A stretch of DNA of 54,963 nt from Desulfofustis glycolicus DSM 9705. Lineage in GTDB: Bacteria; Desulfobacterota; Desulfobulbia; Desulfobulbales; Desulfocapsaceae. This document shows, piece after piece, positions 53,434 to 54,963 of the stretch. The translations under genes were made by a program, and so were the position numbers. The notes under the pieces were generated by a model that was not told where the DNA came from, ran no database searches, and worked only from the letters and a program-made list of their open reading frames with translations. How positions within the stretch are numbered: position 1 is the stretch's first letter; every line of letters starts with the position of its first letter. The stretch is from NCBI RefSeq assembly GCF_900130015.1, contig NZ_FQXS01000028.1, positions 1-54,963 of the forward strand, read 5' to 3'.

Positions 53434-54363
53434 ATGAAAGAGAAAATCGTAAACGAGAATATAAAAAACGCATTGGTCTCATTGGGGACAAGCATTGCCA
53501 AGTGGACCGATGGAATGGAGCGGATAGAGACACTGGTTCCTGGACTTGCCCTCTTTAAAAGATATGAGCCGACCGATCCCATGGGTGGCATGTACGAGCC
53601 TGGTATCTGTATAATCGCCCAAGGAGAAAAGCGTGTTTTACTTGGAAATGAAACCTACGTGTATGATGCTGATCATTATTTGATTACAGCGGTACATCTC
53701 CCAACGATAGCAGAAGTCACTTCCGCAAGTAAGGATAAACCATACCTCGGGCTTCGGTTAAAATTTGACCTCCAGGACCTTTCCCAGTTGATGGCAGACA
53801 GTAAACTACCCCCACCACGTGTTCAACAATCACCGCGAGGAATAGCAACCGGAAAAGTTACTTTACCACTCCTCTCATGTTTTGGCAGGTTGATTGATCT
53901 CCTTGAAGAAGAGGAAGATATTCCTGTTTTGGCCCCGGTAATAACGAGAGAGATTACGTACCGTTTGCTTACAGGGGATCAAGGAAAACGTTTACGACAA
54001 ATAGCTGCCGTATTCAGCCAGGGACGTCAAATAGCACAAACAATCGATTGGATAAAAAGTAATTATGCTGAACCAATCCGTATCGAAGATCTAGCAAAAC
54101 AGGTCAATATGAGTATCTCCACGTTCCATCATCATTTCAAATCAATTACTGCAATGACCCCGCTGCAATTTCAGAAAAATTTAAGATTGAATGAAGCACG
54201 AAGATTAATGCTTGCCGAACCGACAGATGCAGCTACCGTATCCTTCCTGGTTGGCTATGAAAGCCCGTCACAATTCAACCGTGAATACAGCCGCTTGTTT
54301 GGTGCTCCACCATTGCGGGATATCAAAAAATTAAGAGAGATGCCTAATGAAGGAATGGCATGA
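53434..54363 (+). CDS. AraC-family regulator with AraC_N domain (YqhC-like)
   Basis: This 309-residue protein has an N-terminal AraC_N domain (YEPGICIIAQGEKRVLLGNE, LITAVHLPTIAEV) and a C-terminal double helix-turn-helix (IRIEDLAKQVNMSISTFHHH, SFLVGYESPSQFNREYSRLF). In E. coli the similarly built YqhC activates aldehyde reductase genes. The aldo/keto reductases next door and the 31-bp sites make this protein the natural candidate for the island's activator. I chose ATG 53434 with AGGTGGAG upstream, over GTG 53425. Confidence 0.9.
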   Translation: MKEKIVNENIKNALVSLGTSIAKWTDGMERIETLVPGLALFKRYEPTDPMGGMYEPGICIIAQGEKRVLLGNETYVYDADHYLITAVHLPTIAEVTSASKDKPYLGLRLKFDLQDLSQLMADSKLPPPRVQQSPRGIATGKVTLPLLSCFGRLIDLLEEEEDIPVLAPVITREITYRLLTGDQGKRLRQIAAVFSQGRQIAQTIDWIKSNYAEPIRIEDLAKQVNMSISTFHHHFKSITAMTPLQFQKNLRLNEARRLMLAEPTDAATVSFLVGYESPSQFNREYSRLFGAPPLRDIKKLREMPNEGMA

Positions 54364-54717
54364 TGTGCTATTTTGAAGACCGGATGCAGTTTGGAAACAC
54401 CGAGTAGTAACCTGCCACTCCTAATCTCAATATCGTTTCATTGGAATTCGTACTAACCTTACCACTGTATCCAAACAACAAAACAGTCTGAAAGCCTAGA
54501 AATAAAAAGGCAATACCCTATTAGAGATAATCCATGATCAGTTGAAGGACCACATTTTGTCAGGATCACAGAGGCTCGCATTGGCAATATTAACCATTTA
54601 AGAAATTCTGCAAATTTACACTATTCCTGTCTATACGTAACAAAATTCAGACCCCATAAATGATATACTGAGGTCATTAACGTTCTGTTTTTTCTGAAAA
54701 AGAAAAAGGAGGCGATG
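54364..54717. other. Intergenic stretch before the recombinase
   Basis: About 350 AT-rich bp separate the AraC gene from the next one. I see no gene and no convincing terminator. A TATACT (54663-54668) could be a -10 but lacks a matching -35. None of the 31-bp sites is present. Confidence 0.4.
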
Positions 54718-54963
54718 ATGACCGAAGAACTCAGTCTGGTAAAAACGTCCGTTTTTGATCAAAAAACCGGATTCACCTATCATTCTGGCAGCAAAACCGC
54801 CCATTACCACAATAGCAGCGCCGAACTTAAGCGCTATACAACCCACCGATGGTGCTCACGTCTGGCGGCCAGCAAACTTCCTGGCGCTGATCTGGCCGTT
54901 GAATATTTGTACGCCAAGTACATCAGGAATCTCTCAGTGAGCACAATCCAGCAGTCGGGCGGT
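54718..54963 (+). CDS. Tyrosine recombinase/integrase N terminus (partial)
   Basis: An open frame runs off the window end without a stop. It starts at ATG 54718 with AAGGAGG 5 bp upstream; ATG 54715 is also in frame. The 82 visible residues end in LPGADLAVEYLYAKYIRN then LSVSTIQQSGG. This is typical of the SAM-like N-terminal core-binding domain of phage-type integrases. The catalytic domain lies outside the window, so the assignment is tentative. Its presence supports mobility of the neighbouring island. Confidence 0.6.
   Translation, partial: MTEELSLVKTSVFDQKTGFTYHSGSKTAHYHNSSAELKRYTTHRWCSRLAASKLPGADLAVEYLYAKYIRNLSVSTIQQSGG

Noticed and set aside
54592-54624. GGCAATATT near the window end as a fifth regulatory site
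   Set aside because: The first half resembles the motif, but no CTACC half-site follows at the fixed spacing.

Overview
The window comes from a Gram-negative bacterium. Protein signatures suggest a sulfate-reducer-like member of the Desulfobacterota, perhaps Desulfobulbales: a short 198-residue EF-Ts, zinc forms of L36, S14 and S4, a BadF-type activase, and a DUF362 protein. That placement is inference, and the genus cannot be read from the sequence.

Positions 1 to about 31500 are a core housekeeping block, all on the + strand. It opens with the tail of tuf, followed by the S10, spc and alpha ribosomal operons run together (rpsJ to rplQ, with secY, map, infA and rpoA). adk, often found between secY and map, is absent. 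After a clear terminator and a YkgJ-like cysteine-cluster gene comes a translation, envelope and isoprenoid run: rpsB, tsf, pyrH, frr, uppS, cdsA, dxr, rseP, tsaB, ispG, proS, a Rel-type (p)ppGpp synthetase whose hydrolase motif is degraded, a zinc-ribbon Smr protein and an exported FKBP isomerase. Many of these genes are coupled through ATGA or GTGA overlaps.

Positions 31540 to 34882 are a minus-strand operon: lptG, a cysteine-containing protein of unknown function, a BadF/HgdC-type ATPase that keeps both Fe-S cysteines, and a DUF362 protein. A divergent plus-strand group follows: a DHH phosphoesterase and two unlike GlgC paralogues. A tRNA-Arg(CCT) gene with a textbook promoter closes this part.

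Downstream of the tRNA, from 39314 to the window end, the sequence is visibly more AT-rich and looks like an accessory island. Almost all genes are on the minus strand: three aldo/keto reductases (one with a Tat signal), a Tat-exported flavodoxin, a DUF4405 membrane cytochrome-like protein, a secreted decarboxylase-like/cupin fusion, three exported alpha/beta hydrolases, an SDR and a Bcr/CflA exporter. Divergent from them are a membrane SpoIIE-type phosphatase and a YqhC-like AraC regulator. The window ends inside a tyrosine-recombinase-like gene.

The most interesting signal is a 31-bp bipartite element present four times in the island (51446, 51611, 47339 and 45680). In every case it lies 19 or 20 bp upstream of a -10-like hexamer and in the same orientation as the unit it precedes. 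This predicts a self-contained regulon, probably activated by the island's AraC protein, covering both divergent operons and both downstream exported-protein operons. Two copies lie in a duplicated 225-bp cassette that carries the promoter plus the 3' end of an aldo/keto reductase gene. One copy of that gene tail survives as a 22-codon remnant.
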